A stretch of DNA of 64,000 bases from Aquarana catesbeiana (GCF_042186555.1 NC_133328.1:618401592-618465591); one strand, 5' to 3'. Shown: positions 21,447-32,868, counted from the first letter of the stretch. Program-made: numbers and translations. The notes: a model not told the origin generated them from the letters alone.

Positions 21447-22919
21447 ACATATTAGTTACATAGTTACATAGTTAGTCAGGTTGAAAAAAGACACAAGTCC
21501 ATCCAGTCCAACCATAAAAAAAATAAAAAAAAACGTACAATCCAATATACCCAATGCTATACCCACAGTTGATCCAGAGGAAGGCAAAAAACCCCAGCAG
21601 AGCATGCTCCAATTTGCTACAGCAGGGGAAAAAATTCCTTCCTGATCCCAGAGAGGCAATCGGATTTTCCCTGGATCAACTTTACCTATAAATGTCAGTA
21701 CCCAGTTATATTATGTACATTTAGGAAAGTATCCAGGCCTTTCTTAAAGCAATCTACTGAGCTGGCCAGAACCACCTCTGGAGGGAGTCTATTCCACATT
21801 TTCACAGCTCTTACTGTGAAGAAACCTTTCCGTATTTGAAGATGAAATCTCTTTTCCTCCAGTCGTAAAGAGTGCCCCCTTGTCCTCTGTGTTGACCGTA
21901 AAGTGAATAACTCAACACCAAGTTCACTATATGGACCCCTTATATATTTAAACATGTTGATCATATCCCCCCTTATTCTCCTCTTCTCAAGAGTGAACAA
22001 ATTCAGTTCCTCTAATCTTTCCTCATAGCTGAGCTCCCCCATGCCTCTTATCAGTTTGGTTGCCCTTCTCTGCACTTTCTCCAGTTCCCCGATATCCTTT
22101 TTGAGAACTGGTGTCCAAAACTGAACTGCATATTCCAGATGAGGTCTTACTAATGATTTGAACAGGGGCAAAATGATATCTCTCTCTCTGGAGTCCATAC
22201 CTCTCTTAATACAAGAAAGAACTTTGCTCGCTTTGGAAACCGCAGCTTGGCATTGCATGCTATTATTGAGCTTATGATCTACCAAAACCCCCAGATCCTT
22301 CTCCACTACAGATTCCCCCAGTTGTACTCCCCCTAGCATGTATGATGCATGCATATTCTTAGCCCCCAAGTGCATAACTTTACATTTCTCAACATTAAAC
22401 CTCATCTGCCACATAGTCGCCCAATTAGACAGTGCATTGAGGTTGGCTTGTAAATTGGAGACATCCTGTAAGGACGTTATTCCACTGCATAGCTTGGTGT
22501 CATCTGCAAAGACAGAAATGTTACTTTTGATCCCAGACCCAATATCATTTATAAAGATATTAAAGAGTAAGGGTCCCAGCACTGAACCTTGGGGTACACC
22601 ACTGATAACCTTAGACCAGTCAGAGTAAGAATCATTAACCACTACTCTCTGAATTCTGTCTTTTAGCCAGTTTTCTATCCATTTACAAACTGATATTTCC
22701 AAGCCTGTAGACTTTAACTTACACATGAGCCGTGTGTGCGGAACTGTATCAAACGCTTTTGCAAAATCCAAATAAACCACGTCCACAGCCACCCCTCTGT
22801 CCAAGGTTTTACTTACCTCTTCATAAAAAGAAATCAGGTTTGTCTGACAACTTCTGTCTTTCATGAACCCATGCTGTTGCATATTGTTGTCTTCTAGCAT
22901 ACGATATAGTGACAATGAC
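21447..22919 (-). mobile_element. CR1-type LINE, 3' half with open reverse transcriptase
   Basis: The minus-strand element runs from a 5' truncation near 22919 through most of the reverse transcriptase and a 3' UTR to about 21447. The end is made of repeats of an octamer (TAGTTACA on the plus strand), which is the usual CR1 terminus instead of poly(A). The block TTGAAAAAAGACACAAGTCC near 21480 is part of the conserved 3' region. Confidence 0.85.
21695..22915 (-). CDS. CR1 reverse transcriptase (5'-truncated, open)
   Basis: A 406-codon frame without stops encodes the C-terminal two thirds of a CR1 ORF2, which copies element RNA into DNA at the nicked target. It starts inside the RT domain at MQQHGFMKDRS. 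YLDFAKAFD (residues 48-56) holds the first catalytic Asp, SGVPQGSVLGP (105-115) is the primer-grip region, and FADDTKL (136-142) is the Asp-Asp active site. The thumb and C-terminal segment follow, including PHLEYAVQFWTP and LEKRRIRGDMI. The natural stop lies near 21697. The lack of any lesion over 1.2 kb suggests recent insertion, but without the 5' part and endonuclease the copy cannot move on its own. Confidence 0.9.
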   Translation of the reverse strand: MSLYRMLEDNNMQQHGFMKDRSCQTNLISFYEEVSKTLDRGVAVDVVYLDFAKAFDTVPHTRLMCKLKSTGLEISVCKWIENWLKDRIQRVVVNDSYSDWSKVISGVPQGSVLGPLLFNIFINDIGSGIKSNISVFADDTKLCSGITSLQDVSNLQANLNALSNWATMWQMRFNVEKCKVMHLGAKNMHASYMLGGVQLGESVVEKDLGVLVDHKLNNSMQCQAAVSKASKVLSCIKRGMDSRERDIILPLFKSLVRPHLEYAVQFWTPVLKKDIGELEKVQRRATKLIRGMGELSYEERLEELNLFTLEKRRIRGDMINMFKYIRGPYSELGVELFTLRSTQRTRGHSLRLEEKRFHLQIRKGFFTVRAVKMWNRLPPEVVLASSVDCFKKGLDTFLNVHNITGY

Positions 22920-22924
22920 GACTG

Positions 22925-23066
22925 ATTTATTTTACCATGATTTTAAACTGTGTTATTCTTTAATAGATAGCCTTGCCGGCTGTTGTACCGATTGTTTATA
23001 CTTGTTTTTCTATCTAAAATCCAATAAACATATTGAAAGATTAAAAATAAAAAAAATAAAAGAATA
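22925..23066 (+). mobile_element. Possible LINE 3' end with A-rich tail
   Basis: TATCTAAAATCCAATAAAC carries AATAAA-like sequence and is followed by GATTAAAAATAAAAAAAATA, like the 3' UTR and tail of a short 5'-truncated L1-type insertion abutting the CR1 element. The evidence is compositional only. Confidence 0.35.
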
Positions 23067-23067
23067 A

Positions 23068-23243
23068 GATACAGGAGATGGTTAGAGGATGCGGACAGGA
23101 TACAGGAGGTGGTTAGAGGATATGGACAGGATACCGGAGATGGTTAGGGGATGCAGACAAGATACAGGAGGTTATTAGAGGATGCGGACAGGATACAGGA
23201 GGTGGTAAGAGGATGCAGACAGGATAGAGGGGGTGGTTAGAGT
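23068..23243. repeat. ~31 bp minisatellite, about six copies
   Basis: Repeated units of AGGATACAGGAGGTGGTTAG followed by AGGATGCGGAC, with small substitutions. They lie just after the A-rich tail. Confidence 0.9.
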
Positions 23244-23245
23244 TA

Positions 23246-24609
23246 CAGTTACAGTGGCGTAGATGGATGGTGTAGGGGTCTGGTCTCTGGGACTCCATGC
23301 TTACAGTGGCTTGGTGATGGGAGTCCCGACAGGCTCCAGCCATGGTGCGGGCCGGGGTCCAGTCTCCGGATCGGGGAGGCGTGCCCACTGATGTGCTGCC
23401 GAGACCGAGTGCATACTGTCGTTCATTCAAAAATGAATTGAATCAATGCGCTCAATGCGGCGCCATTGCCTCCCTGACTCACTGTGCATGCGCCCGCCCA
23501 TCCAAAAATGGCCAGCATGTACAAGCTTGCCCAAGCCCAGCATGCATGGACCCATGGGACATGTAGACCCAAGGATGGGGATTAGGGGATGTTCTATGCT
23601 GTTATCATTGATCAGAAATGTGAAGAAATGGCTCAGAGCCAGCAGGAGGCTGTGCTAGTAAACACATCTGTTTGTAAATCTTTTTGCAATTTTTTTTTTT
23701 AATTAAACATAAATTGTCCTTTGCTCCTCAAGCCCATATAGATCTGATCCTTAGAGAAAATACTACTTTAATACTCTTGCACTGGCAGAAAGCGGTCAAT
23801 ACTGTAACTGAGAAGATGGGGGGGGGGGGGGTTCAGGATTGATGAAAGTGAAACAATGCTTACATCATAGCCCATAAAAGTTTTATGCCATTAAAGACAG
23901 AGAAAGCATCTGTATTTCATCTGTATTCCTTTCTGATAGAGATAGAGTACTGATTCAATTAGGAGATAAGTTAACTGTTGTAAAATTCTCAGCGAGAGAC
24001 TGCCTAGCAATGATGATATACAATATACATTTTATACCCTTCCAGCACTACCATCGTACATGGTGTTCTTTTTAAGTGATCATAAACAGTCTTCTGTCAT
24101 TAAGACGTCAGAAAGATAAGAGTATATTCAAACATCCAGTCCTGACCCCAGACTCAAGGAATTCACAATGACCTTAAGAGCAGCAATGAGTGAAAGGGAA
24201 GAATTAGCAGGAAAGATACACATACTTTCTAAGTTCCCACATTTTTTTTACTTTTTTCTTCTTTTGACCTCAGGTGGTCAAACCATGTTTGTAATTTTTC
24301 AATTTTTCACCATTTTGCACTTACAGCTATCAAAGTTTGTAAAAGACCCCAATCAATAGCAGTATCTTTTTATCCTTACCGGTCCTGTGTCTTATTCTGA
24401 AAACAGGATAAAAAGATGTTGCTACTGATTTTGTCAAAACAATATTTTTAATAAAAATGACACAAAAATCGTTAATAATACGCATGAACCTGAAAACCCT
24501 TCTCTTCAGAGAAGCCTACCCTACTCACACCTAACAATGTTTTTTTCATTTTCTCCGTCAGCTCATCCCCCACAGTTATTACCTTTTGTTTCCACTTGAC
24601 CCTCCCTTC
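23246..24609. other. Stretch without recognised gene
   Basis: A GC-rich segment at 23250-23580 has no recognisable domain in any frame. The rest is AT-rich with a G run at 23820-23830. A hairpin, AGTATCTTTTTATCC/GGATAAAAAGAT, lies at about 24361-24416. Confidence 0.45.
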
Positions 24610-24752
24610 TAGATTGTAAGCTCTATGGAGCAGGGCAATCTGATCCCTCCTGTATTGATTTGTATTGTAAGTGTACTGTCTGCCCTCATGTTGTACTGTC
24701 TGCGCAAACTGTTGGTGCTATATAAATCCTGTATAATAATAATAATAATAAT
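24610..24752 (+). mobile_element. L2-type LINE 3' end
   Basis: AGATTGTAAGCTCTATGGAG, GGTGCTATATAAATCCTGTA and an ATA tail mark another 5'-truncated copy. Confidence 0.8.
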
Positions 24753-25115
24753 GAACGCAACAAAATTTACTTACATTCTTACTAAGTATAAAAATAAAAC
24801 AGCATTAAGTTAATAAATAACAGTAGATTTTAAATTTTGCCTCTTTGCAAAATGGTAAAAGTCAAAGGTATGCAAAACTGTAAATAAGATCTTTACCCTA
24901 GAGAGAAAAAAATTAAAAGTCAGCATCCACAAATACTGTAGCTACTGACTTTTAATAAAGGCACACTTACCTGTCCAGGGATCCAGCACCAAACTCATCC
25001 AGGCCAGTTCTTTGCCTGTCTTCAAGTCCCCGGCACCGGCATGTTTACTGTGGGTAGCCAGCTGTGACTCTTTGCAGCTTCAAAACTGGCTCCCCACTGA
25101 GCATGTGCACTGCAA
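24753..25115. other. AT-rich sequence plus part of a TTAA-type element
   Basis: From 24912 the ATTAAAAGTCAGC...GACTTTTAAT hairpin and CACTTACCTGTCCAGGG match the inverted TTAA family seen at 14.4 kb. The segment is cut at 25115 by a Harbinger-like insertion and seems to resume at 25556. Confidence 0.5.
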
Positions 25116-25552
25116 TGCCGCGTGCACACGAGCGGACTTTTCAACCGGACTGGTCCGACGGACCGAGTCCGGTGGACAATTCGACCGTGTGTGGGCTTCA
25201 TCGGACCTGCAGCGGACTTTTTCGGTCGAAAATCTGACAGACTTTAGATTTGGAACATGTTTCAAATCTTTAAGTCGGAACTCCGCCGGACCCAGTTCCT
25301 ATCGAAAAGTCCGCTTATCTGTATGCTAGTCCGACGGATGAAAACCGACGATAGGGCAGCTGTTGGCTACTGGCTATGAACTTCCTTATTTTAGTCCGGT
25401 GTACGTCATCACATACGAATCCGTTGGACTTTGGTGTGATCGTGTGTAGGCAAGTCCGTTTGTTCGGAAAGTCTGTCGGAAGTCCGCCGAAAGTCCGTCA
25501 GATAGACCGTCGGACCAGTCCGGTCGAAAAGTCCGCTCGTGTGTATGTGGCA
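25116..25552. mobile_element. Harbinger-like miniature element
   Basis: Ends TGCCGCGTGCACACGAGCGG and CCGCTCGTGTGTATGTGGCA are inverted repeats. Flanks are CAA and TAA, near the TWA target of PIF/Harbinger elements. The interior is filled with short TCCGTCGGAC/GTCCGACGGA motifs. Related copies are at 27173, 37387 and 40868. No protein is encoded. Confidence 0.8.
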
Positions 25553-26336
25553 TAAGTGATCACAGTAAAAAGAGGATGGGATGGAGCGCTAGCAGGAACC
25601 ACTTTTAAGGTAAATAAGTAAGTGGGTGAAAGATGTTAATGGTAATATCTAGTTCTTGTTGAGAGGGTTTTAGATCTGTGTTTCTTTTTTAGGTCCAGAC
25701 AGATATTAAAAATTCTGGCCGAGGATGAGGGCGGCAACCGGCTCAGGAGAGCAGAAGCGACTCTGGGGTAATGAGAAAAAAGGGGAAAGAAAGAGCATCG
25801 CCGCACTGTTGTTTACCAAGTTATTATGCTTAGAGCGGCGCTGCTCTCTTTCTCCCCTTTTTACTGTAAGTGATCACACCTGTGATGGGTCCCAGAAGGC
25901 TGTGGGAAAAGAGATGGGGCTGAACTACCACTCGGATCACTTAGCTGGTAGCTGGTTCCTGTCAAAATTAGGTCCCTGTGTCCCTCCCCCCAATTTTTTT
26001 TATTTTAAGTATCAAATATGTTCGAGGAGGCGGAGTAGGACATAAAGCAGAACATCTCCTTTAGGATGATGTTCTCCTTTAAAGTGCTTGTAAACCTCTG
26101 CCATGAACAATGAACAAAACCAACATATATAGTGTGTACTTGCCTCAATCCAAAATAATTAAAGTGATTTCTGTCTGCTGCCTGGTTCCTCTGCTATCTG
26201 CATGAGTCACTTCTGATGGCTAATGCCTGCTCCAAGGGATCAAGTGGGAGAGGGAGTTCTAGAACATAGCCTGTGATTGACAGACTCAGCTGTGCATGTT
26301 TCCCTAAGAGACTATGTAGATGGGGTGTGTTCATTC
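25553..26336. other. Stretch with decayed miniature elements
   Basis: A hairpin-rich segment at 25560-26075 (GAGCATCGCCGC/GCGGCGCTGCTC arms near 25793-25850) and a TTAAAGTGCTTGTAAACC left end near 26080 look like small elements whose partners are lost. There is no coding sequence. Confidence 0.45.
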
Positions 26337-26575
26337 CAGTGGCAGCTCGTGGTTTTCTGTTGGGGGGGGGGGGCGGCGAACAACCACCCTCCCCGGGGCA
26401 CCTCAAAACCCCCCATCCCCCGCTCATTGTCTGCCTGTCGGTCCACCTACCCCATCTAGGCAGCGGGCATCAAGCAGCGGCAGGGATCGGGCAATGGCTG
26501 GCATCAAGGAGCAATGGGGATCGGGACATTGGCGGACATCAGGCTGCGGCAGGCATCGAGTCCCCAGGCCCAAGG
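26337..26575 (+). mobile_element. hAT-type element fragment
   Basis: It begins CAGTGGCAGCTCGTGG and continues through a G run and CACCTACCCCATCTAGGC. The same order occurs inverted at 28880-29654, where the end reads CCAGCCGCCACTG. It stops where the LTR fragment begins. No target duplication was found. Confidence 0.55.
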
Positions 26576-26978
26576 TCTCCCCCGCCCCAGACTGGGGAGC
26601 GCCCTCAAAGGCCCAGACAGCTTAGTACTCCATCCAGAGTTCTTCCACTCGACAACTTCTCCCCAGCTGGGCTGACTCTGGGTATATCAAGGAGGCCTGC
26701 CCCTTGCCAATCCTAGCTGGGGATTGGTCAGTGCTCCCTGAGACACCTCAGACATCTCCACCTCTCTTCCCCTCTCCTCTCTTCTAGAATCCTTTAGAAG
26801 CCAGAGGGAGGTAACCGAGAAATGACGCTATCTGTGAGTCACCAGCTTACTCTGAGCCACTCCCAGCCCACACAGATCAAAACAAACAGGCCTAGCTTTC
26901 AGCTAGGCCTGCCTAAATTTACCTGTTCTCACCAAAAAAAATTTATCTCTAGCACCTACCTAGGTAGAGGGTGCTACA
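26576..26978 (-). mobile_element. LTR fragment, same family as 16208-18403
   Basis: The right end, read on the minus strand, starts TGTAGCACCCTCTACC. It shares GCAGGCCT...GCTTGTTTT-type and GACCAATCCC...CCCAGCTGGG blocks with the 16.2 kb copy. The 3' half is missing, replaced by a hAT fragment. Confidence 0.65.
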
Positions 26979-27172
26979 CCTATATTGGATGTGAGGCTGT
27001 TTGGGGACTGTCCACTCCCTGTCAGGACATGGGGTAGCACCGTTTACAGGGGAAGCAGAGGATCAAAAAAGTAAAAGTGCTTTTTCTGTCCCCTGGACAG
27101 AAACAAGCAGTTGACTTTTGCAGTGCAGGGCAGCACCACTGCAAGGGAGAACCCGTCTTTTTCTCAGAGTAA

Positions 27173-27606
27173 TGCCCCGTACACACGGTCGGATTTTCCA
27201 ACGGAAAATGTGTGATAGGACCTTGTTGTCGGAATTTCCGACCGTGTGTGGGCTCCATCACACATTTTCCATCGGATTTTCCGACACACAAAGTTTGAGA
27301 GCAGGCTATAAAATTTTCCGACAACAAGATCCATCGTCGGAAATTGCGATTGTGTGTACACAAATCCGACGGACAAAGTGCCACACATGCTCAGAATAAA
27401 TAAAGAGATGAAAGCTATTGGCCACTGCCCCGTTTATAGTCCCGACATACGTGTTTTACGTCACCGCGTTCAGAATGATCGGATTTTCCGACAACTTTGT
27501 GTGACCGTGTGTATGCAAGACAAGTTTGAGCCAACATCCGTCGGAAAAAATCCTAGGAATTTGTTGTCAGAATGTCCGATCAATGTCCGACCGTGTGTAC
27601 GGGGCA
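27173..27606. mobile_element. Harbinger-like miniature element
   Basis: Perfect ends TGCCCCGTACACACGGTCGG and CCGACCGTGTGTACGGGGCA are flanked by TAA at 27170-27172 and 27607-27609, a 3 bp TWA duplication typical of PIF/Harbinger. The 434 bp interior holds many TCGGATTTTCCGA-like palindromes and has no coding capacity. Confidence 0.9.
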
Positions 27607-27609
27607 TAA

Positions 27610-28425
27610 GGCTTCAAGCTAAAAATGTGTAGGCTGGCTCTATATATTGATATCCAATAAGTTATACACCCATGCCTTGCATATGCTATATGTTACAGCA
27701 GCAAATCGTAATGCACAATGACTGGCGCTATTTAGAATGGCTCCTCCTCAACAAACAGTACAGTAGGTGCCAACGGACCTACACTACAGCATGCCACAAC
27801 ACACTAAAGCGCACCACTTTGCCCAGCTTTATAGAGAACCAAGAGCATTGCAAAGTTCCTGAGTTCCTGAGAAGTAGAAAAAAACAGAATAGAATCTTAA
27901 AAAAAAAAAAAAGACCCCAAAATCCCGGGATTGGCTTTATAGTAGGCTAACAGTAGTTAAGTAAACATGAAGATTGTGAAACCAGTTGTTACTGAAATGT
28001 TTAAAATCACAGAATAAATCAGTCTAGCACAAGTGGAAAATAATGACAGAGTCTAAGCTTCTGAACAGAGGGTAATTTATGACACTCAAAGACTCTCTAT
28101 TAGGTCATTCCTAAAATAGCCGGAGACAAGATCTTAAAGCAACCATGTAGTCATCATCGTTACCTTAAAAATAAAAAAAAACTTGAAAAACTGCCAGTTT
28201 ATTCTTACCTGTTCTGTCACTCATTCCTGGAATCTTTACTTGCAGAACAAAGTCGCTAAAAGAATCTTAAAATACGAAACGCCTCCAGATTCAGTTTTCG
28301 CCGTGCTGAGGTGCGTTGGAAGACCATGCAAAATTAATCGGCTGTTATAACTTAGTGCACATTAACCGCACCACTAAAATGTGAACCTGGCCTAACAGTC
28401 TGAGGTGCAGGGAGGTAAACAGACA
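27610..28425. other. Stretch without recognised gene
   Basis: No coding bias or paired terminal repeats were seen. An A13 run lies at about 27900. Confidence 0.45.
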
Positions 28426-28863
28426 TACCCAGATAGTGCGCAATTGAGCTGCAAGTTTAAAAATGACTTGCTAAGCTATGGCTAGACTTGCCAGGCTTCA
28501 CAAGTTTGCTGCACGATTGCAGCAAGTCCACATTGCATGACTCCAGATCAACTTTCCTTGCAAACATTCTGCAAGTCTGGTTTAGTTATGCTGTGCAATA
28601 GACATCCCCCCCACAGGGGTCACTGTGGCAGAATTTTCATGCTGTAGACTTGCAGAGCTCTTGCTGTAGACTCACCACTGCAACTTTGCTCTTGGTACAG
28701 ACTTGCCGTGCAAATTTGCTACAAATCAGAAAAGTGTCAACCAGAACTTGTGCTTCAAGTGCTCTGCAAGTGTACCACTTACCAGTAAAAATGTGCAGCA
28801 AGTTAAAAGGCTTACAATTCAACACTGCAAAATGTGTGGCAAGTTATCCTTGCTAATTGGGTA
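28426..28863. mobile_element. Probable miniature element with weak inverted ends
   Basis: TACCCAGATAGTGCGCAATT at the left and CTTGCTAATTGGGTA at the right are weakly inverted, and the interior is dense in GACTTGC and GCAAGT motifs in both orientations. No target duplication is evident, so the superfamily is open. Confidence 0.5.
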
Positions 28864-28879
28864 GCTTAGTGCACAGACC

Positions 28880-29654
28880 TTATTGTGTCCATTGTGGGCG
28901 AACGGGCGCTGTCTCCCCTATGCACTGCCGCCCTCCATATCCATGCGCCCGGCCCCTTTCAGGATGCCGGGCGCATGAATTCCTATGGCTGGGGTGTGTG
29001 TTTTGAAGCACCTGATTAGAGCCAGAGGCTTCAAAATAGGGTGGGCTCAGGGCACAGAGAATTGCATCTGCAGCCCACCCAGTTGTGTTGCAACAGCGAA
29101 TGAATACTGATCCTCCATCCGGCCAATCGGGAAACCCGTCTGATACCCGATTGGCTGAAAGGACAGGCGATCCTATTGGACACCTAGGAGAAGGGGAGGA
29201 GATGTACGACAGACGCGAGGAGTAGAAGAAGCAGGAGCTGCTGCCTGAAGCCTGCCGCAGCCTGATGTCTGCCGATATCCGCCGCTACCCGATGTGCCCG
29301 CCAATGCCCGATCCCCGCCGCTGCCTGATGTGCCCGCCGCTGCCCGATCCCCACCACTGCTCGATGTGCCTGCCGCTGCCTGGTGTGCTCGCCGCTGCCC
29401 GATCCCCACCACTGCTCGATGTGCTCGCCGATGCCCAATCCCCACCGCTGCCCGATGTGCCCGCTGCTGCCCGATCCCCACCACTGCCTGGTGTGCTCGC
29501 CGCTGCCCGATCCCCACCACTGCTCGATGTGCCCGCCGCCTAGATGGGGTAAGTGTCGGTGGACCAGCAGACAGAAAGGGGGGGTTTGAATCCCGCGGAG
29601 GGGGTGGTGGTTGTTTGCCGCACCCCCAAACAAAAAAAACACCAGCCGCCACTG
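28880..29654 (-). mobile_element. hAT-type element with internal minisatellite
   Basis: On the minus strand it starts CAGTGGCGGCTGGTG and continues in the same order as 26337-26575. The interior is a 36 bp minisatellite. The other end could not be placed exactly, and no 8 bp duplication was found, so the superfamily rests on the CAGTGG end. Confidence 0.55.
29265..29560. repeat. 36 bp GC-rich minisatellite
   Basis: Units of about 36 bp (TGCCCGATCCCCACCACTGC followed by TCGATGTGCCCGCCGC) repeat roughly eight times with half-unit steps of 18-19 bp. The unit is a multiple of three, which keeps frames open on both strands. These frames are not evidence of a gene. Confidence 0.9.
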
Positions 29655-29989
29655 GAGGGAAGGCATGATGCTATGTACATCACCCTGCTGGCCCCTCCCA
29701 TCAGACATGATCTGCCTGCATTGCATAGAAAAGTACAGACTCAGTGATGGTAGAGCAGTTTTATTTAAAAATGCAATTAGCATGTTGATGAGAATGGAGG
29801 GATCAGGGAAAGAAAAATATAAACAGAGTAAACTATAAATTAAAATAAAAAAGAAATGTAACACCTAACTCCTGTTTTTTGACTTCTCGGAGGGAGGCTA
29901 ATACTTCTATGGGCTATGAAAGTGTGCCATAGTGCCACAGAGATTGGTCGGTATTGTGTGTTCTGTTTCAAATGCCACTTTGTGCATTG
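29655..29989. other. Stretch without recognised gene
   Basis: AT-rich sequence between two hAT-type elements; nothing recognised. Confidence 0.4.
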
Positions 29990-29997
29990 CCTTACCC

Positions 29998-32290
29998 CGG
30001 AGGCGTAACTAGAACCTTCAGGGACTCGGTGCAAGAAACCATGAAGGACCCCACGACCTCTGGTCCCGGGGGGTCCTTCCCTCTTAGTCTAGGGCTCTTC
30101 TCACTGATCTCAGAGCCCTTTACTCCCGTCACAGGGCCCTTCATTATGGTCCCACAGTGGTTCCCTTTCACATGTTTTGCCCTGGGCCCCATTCTTGCCA
30201 TCTTGGGTAGGGTCGCCACCTTTACTTCAGGCCAAACCTAAACACTTTAGCGGTGCACAGCAACATTTTTTTGTAGAATACATTATACATATATTTTGTG
30301 ATTAAACAACATATTTAAACATATGGATTTACTCACAATAGTCACCCTTACATCAGAGTCCACAGAGTTACCCCTTTACATCTGAATCCACAGACTTCCC
30401 CTTTACATCTGAACTCGCAGAGTTCCCCTTTACATTTTGAACTCTGTACACTGTAAGGGGGACTTTGAAGACTCTGATGTAAGGAAGAATGCTGGGGACT
30501 CTGATTTAAGGAGGAGCACTGAGAATTCTGATGCAGGGGGAACACTGCAGACTCTCTTGTAAAGGGAAAATCTGATATAAGAGGTTCTCTGGTAACCAGA
30601 GCCCCCACATACATCATCATTTCAAGAATTCCCCTTTAATCAGGGTTCCCAGAGTCCCCCCTACATGACAGTCCAGATGCCCCCCCCCTTACATCAATGT
30701 CCACAGAACCCTCCTTACATCAGAGTCCACAGAGTCCCCTTTACATCTGAACTTTCAGAGTTCCCCCTTTACATCTGAACTTGCAGAGTTCCCCCTTTAC
30801 ATTTGAACTCGCAGAGTTCTCCTTTACATCTGAACTGGCAAAGTTGTCCTTTACATCTGAACTTGCAGAGTTCTCCTTTACATCTGAACTCGCAGAGTTC
30901 TCCTTTACATTTGAACTTGCAGAGTTCCCCCTTTACATCTGAACTTGCAGAGTTCCCCCTTTACATTTGAACTTGCAGAGTTCTCCTTTACATCTGAACT
31001 GGCAAAGTTGTCCTTTACATCTGAACTTGCAGAGTTCTCCTTTACATCTGAACTCGCAGAGTTCTCCTTTACATTTGAACTCTCGGAGTTCTCATTTACA
31101 TCTGAACTCGCAGAGTTCTCTTTTACATCTGAACTTGCAGAGTTCCCCTTTACATCTGAACTTGCAGAGTTCTTCTTTACATTTGAACTCGCAGGGTTCT
31201 CCTTTACATCTGAACTCACAGAGTTCTCCTTTACATTTGAACTCGCAGAGTTCTCCTTTACATCTGAACTGGCAAAGTTGTCCTTTACATCTGAACTGGC
31301 AAAGTTTTCCTTTACATCTGAACTGGCAAAGTTTTCCTTTACATCTGAACTCGCAGAGTTCTCCTTTACATCTCAACTCGCAGAGTTCTCATTTACATCT
31401 GAACTCGCAGAGTTCTCTTTTACATCTGAACTTGCAGAGTTCTCCTTTACATCTGAACTCACAGAGTTCTCCTCTACATCTGAACTCTCAGAGTTCTCCT
31501 TTACATTTGAACTCGCAGAGTTCCTCTTTACATCTGAACTCGCAGAGTTCCCTTACACTGTAAGGGGGACTTTGCAGATTCTGATGTAAGGAAGAACGCT
31601 GGGGACTCTGATTTAATGAGAAACACTGAGAACGCTGATGCAAGGGGAAACACTGCAGACTCTGTTGTAAAGGGAAAATCTGATGTAAGAGGGTATCTGC
31701 TAACTAGAGACCCCACATACATTATAATTTCCAGCATTCCCCTTTAATCAGAGTTCCCAGAGTCCCCCCTACATGAGAGTCCAGATGGCCCCCCTTACAT
31801 CAATCTCCACAGAGACCTCCTTACATCAGAGTCCACAGAGTTCCCCCTTTACATCTGAACTTGCAGAGTTCCCCCTTTACATTTGAACTCACAGAGTTCC
31901 CTTTTATATTTGAACGCGTAGAGATCCTCTTTACATTTGAACTTGCAGAGTCACGTTACACTGTAAGGGGGACTTTGCAGACACTGATGTAAGGAAGAAT
32001 GCTGGGGACTTTGATTCAATGAGGAATACCAAGAACGCTGATGCAAGGGGAAACAGGAGGAGAGGGGTAGGAGGAAGAGCAGATCCAACTCTTGCACTTC
32101 TCTCCCACCCGAGCGGGGGGGGGGGGTCCTTGGATGTCAGTGCTGGCTCTGGGCAGTGTAAGAGAGAGTGTAACAGACACTCTCTGCTTACAACTGCAAC
32201 TGCAGTTGTGGAGCCACCGTCCCCACAGCGGCGGAATGCCAGGGCCCAGTCACAAGTGTGACTTTTGGGGCCCTGGTAGTTCCACCACTG
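29998..32290. mobile_element. Large non-autonomous hAT element filled by minisatellite
   Basis: The left end CGGAGGCGTAACTAGAACC pairs with the right end GGTAGTTCCACCACTG as an imperfect inverted repeat. The 8 bp flanks CCTTACCC (29990-29997) and ACTTACCC (32291-32298) differ at one base, as expected of an old hAT duplication. The interior has three copies of a TTACACTGTAAGGGGGACTT block (30442, 31552, 31955) around a long 27 bp minisatellite. Confidence 0.75.
30727..31552. repeat. 27 bp minisatellite, about 30 copies
   Basis: The unit CTTTACATCTGAACTCGCAG plus AGTTCTC is repeated about 30 times with recurrent variants (CTCGCAG, CTTGCAG, CTGGCAA). Since 27 is a multiple of three, one plus frame is open for 214 codons (30945-31589) as repeats of SFTSELAEF, and minus frames are open too. 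This is a by-product of the repeat. Confidence 0.95.
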
Positions 32291-32298
32291 ACTTACCC

Positions 32299-32736
32299 CC
32301 ATAAGTCCAGTCTGTCTGGACAGTATGGTCACATGCTGACCTTGGCACCATCCACAGGCAGCTTAACTCTTCAATAAGACACAGAAGTTGAATCCAACTA
32401 TTTTACCTCTGATAATTGCAGTACAGATGACGTTTTTGCAGTCTTTGGAAATGTAAGCAGACAATTTCCATGGGATCATGGAAGAAACAGGCATGGTCTA
32501 GCTAGAACTGAACTAACAAACACTAAACAGGAGAGTGGGACTGGAGGAGATACCAAATCACAGAATTAAGGGGGTTGTAGGGTCCATAAACCACCACTAG
32601 ATGTCAACTACATATAGGTGGGACACAACACGATAGAACATTGTCTGTCATGAAACACCTTTTCACACCTTCCAGCGTTAAATGGAACAAAGCTAAACAG
32701 AGGACTCAAATTGAACACCACATCCCAATGAAATAT
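32299..32736. other. Stretch without recognised gene
   Basis: Mixed sequence ahead of the foldback at 32737. A first copy of CTTCCAGCGTTA lies at about 32672-32683. Confidence 0.45.
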
Positions 32737-32868
32737 AAGAAAATTTGAAGGGACTAGAGGTAACAAACCTTGGGACTTTAAAGGTGTTGGATGTAGGGAT
32801 AGAAAATCACTAATACAGCAAATAAAGTCCCGAGGTTTGTTACCTCTAGTCCCTTCAAATTTTCTTAT
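32737..32868. repeat. Inverted repeat with ~45 bp arms
   Basis: Arms 32737-32781 and 32823-32868 (ATAAGAAAATTTGAAGGGAC and complement) differ at one or two bases and enclose a loop of about 41 bp. The direct repeat CTTCCAGCGTTA flanks a larger unit (about 32672 to 32881), suggesting a small foldback insertion. Confidence 0.85.

Noticed and set aside
29173..29864. Long frames rich in Gly/Ala/Arg repeats (up to 226 codons) on the minus strand
   Set aside because: Produced by the 36 bp GC-rich minisatellite in a hAT-type element.
30945..31589. 214-codon plus-strand frame of SFTSELAEF repeats, with other long frames on both strands
   Set aside because: A 27 bp unit without stops automatically keeps frames open; frames on both strands are open at once and no non-repeat coding sequence flanks them.
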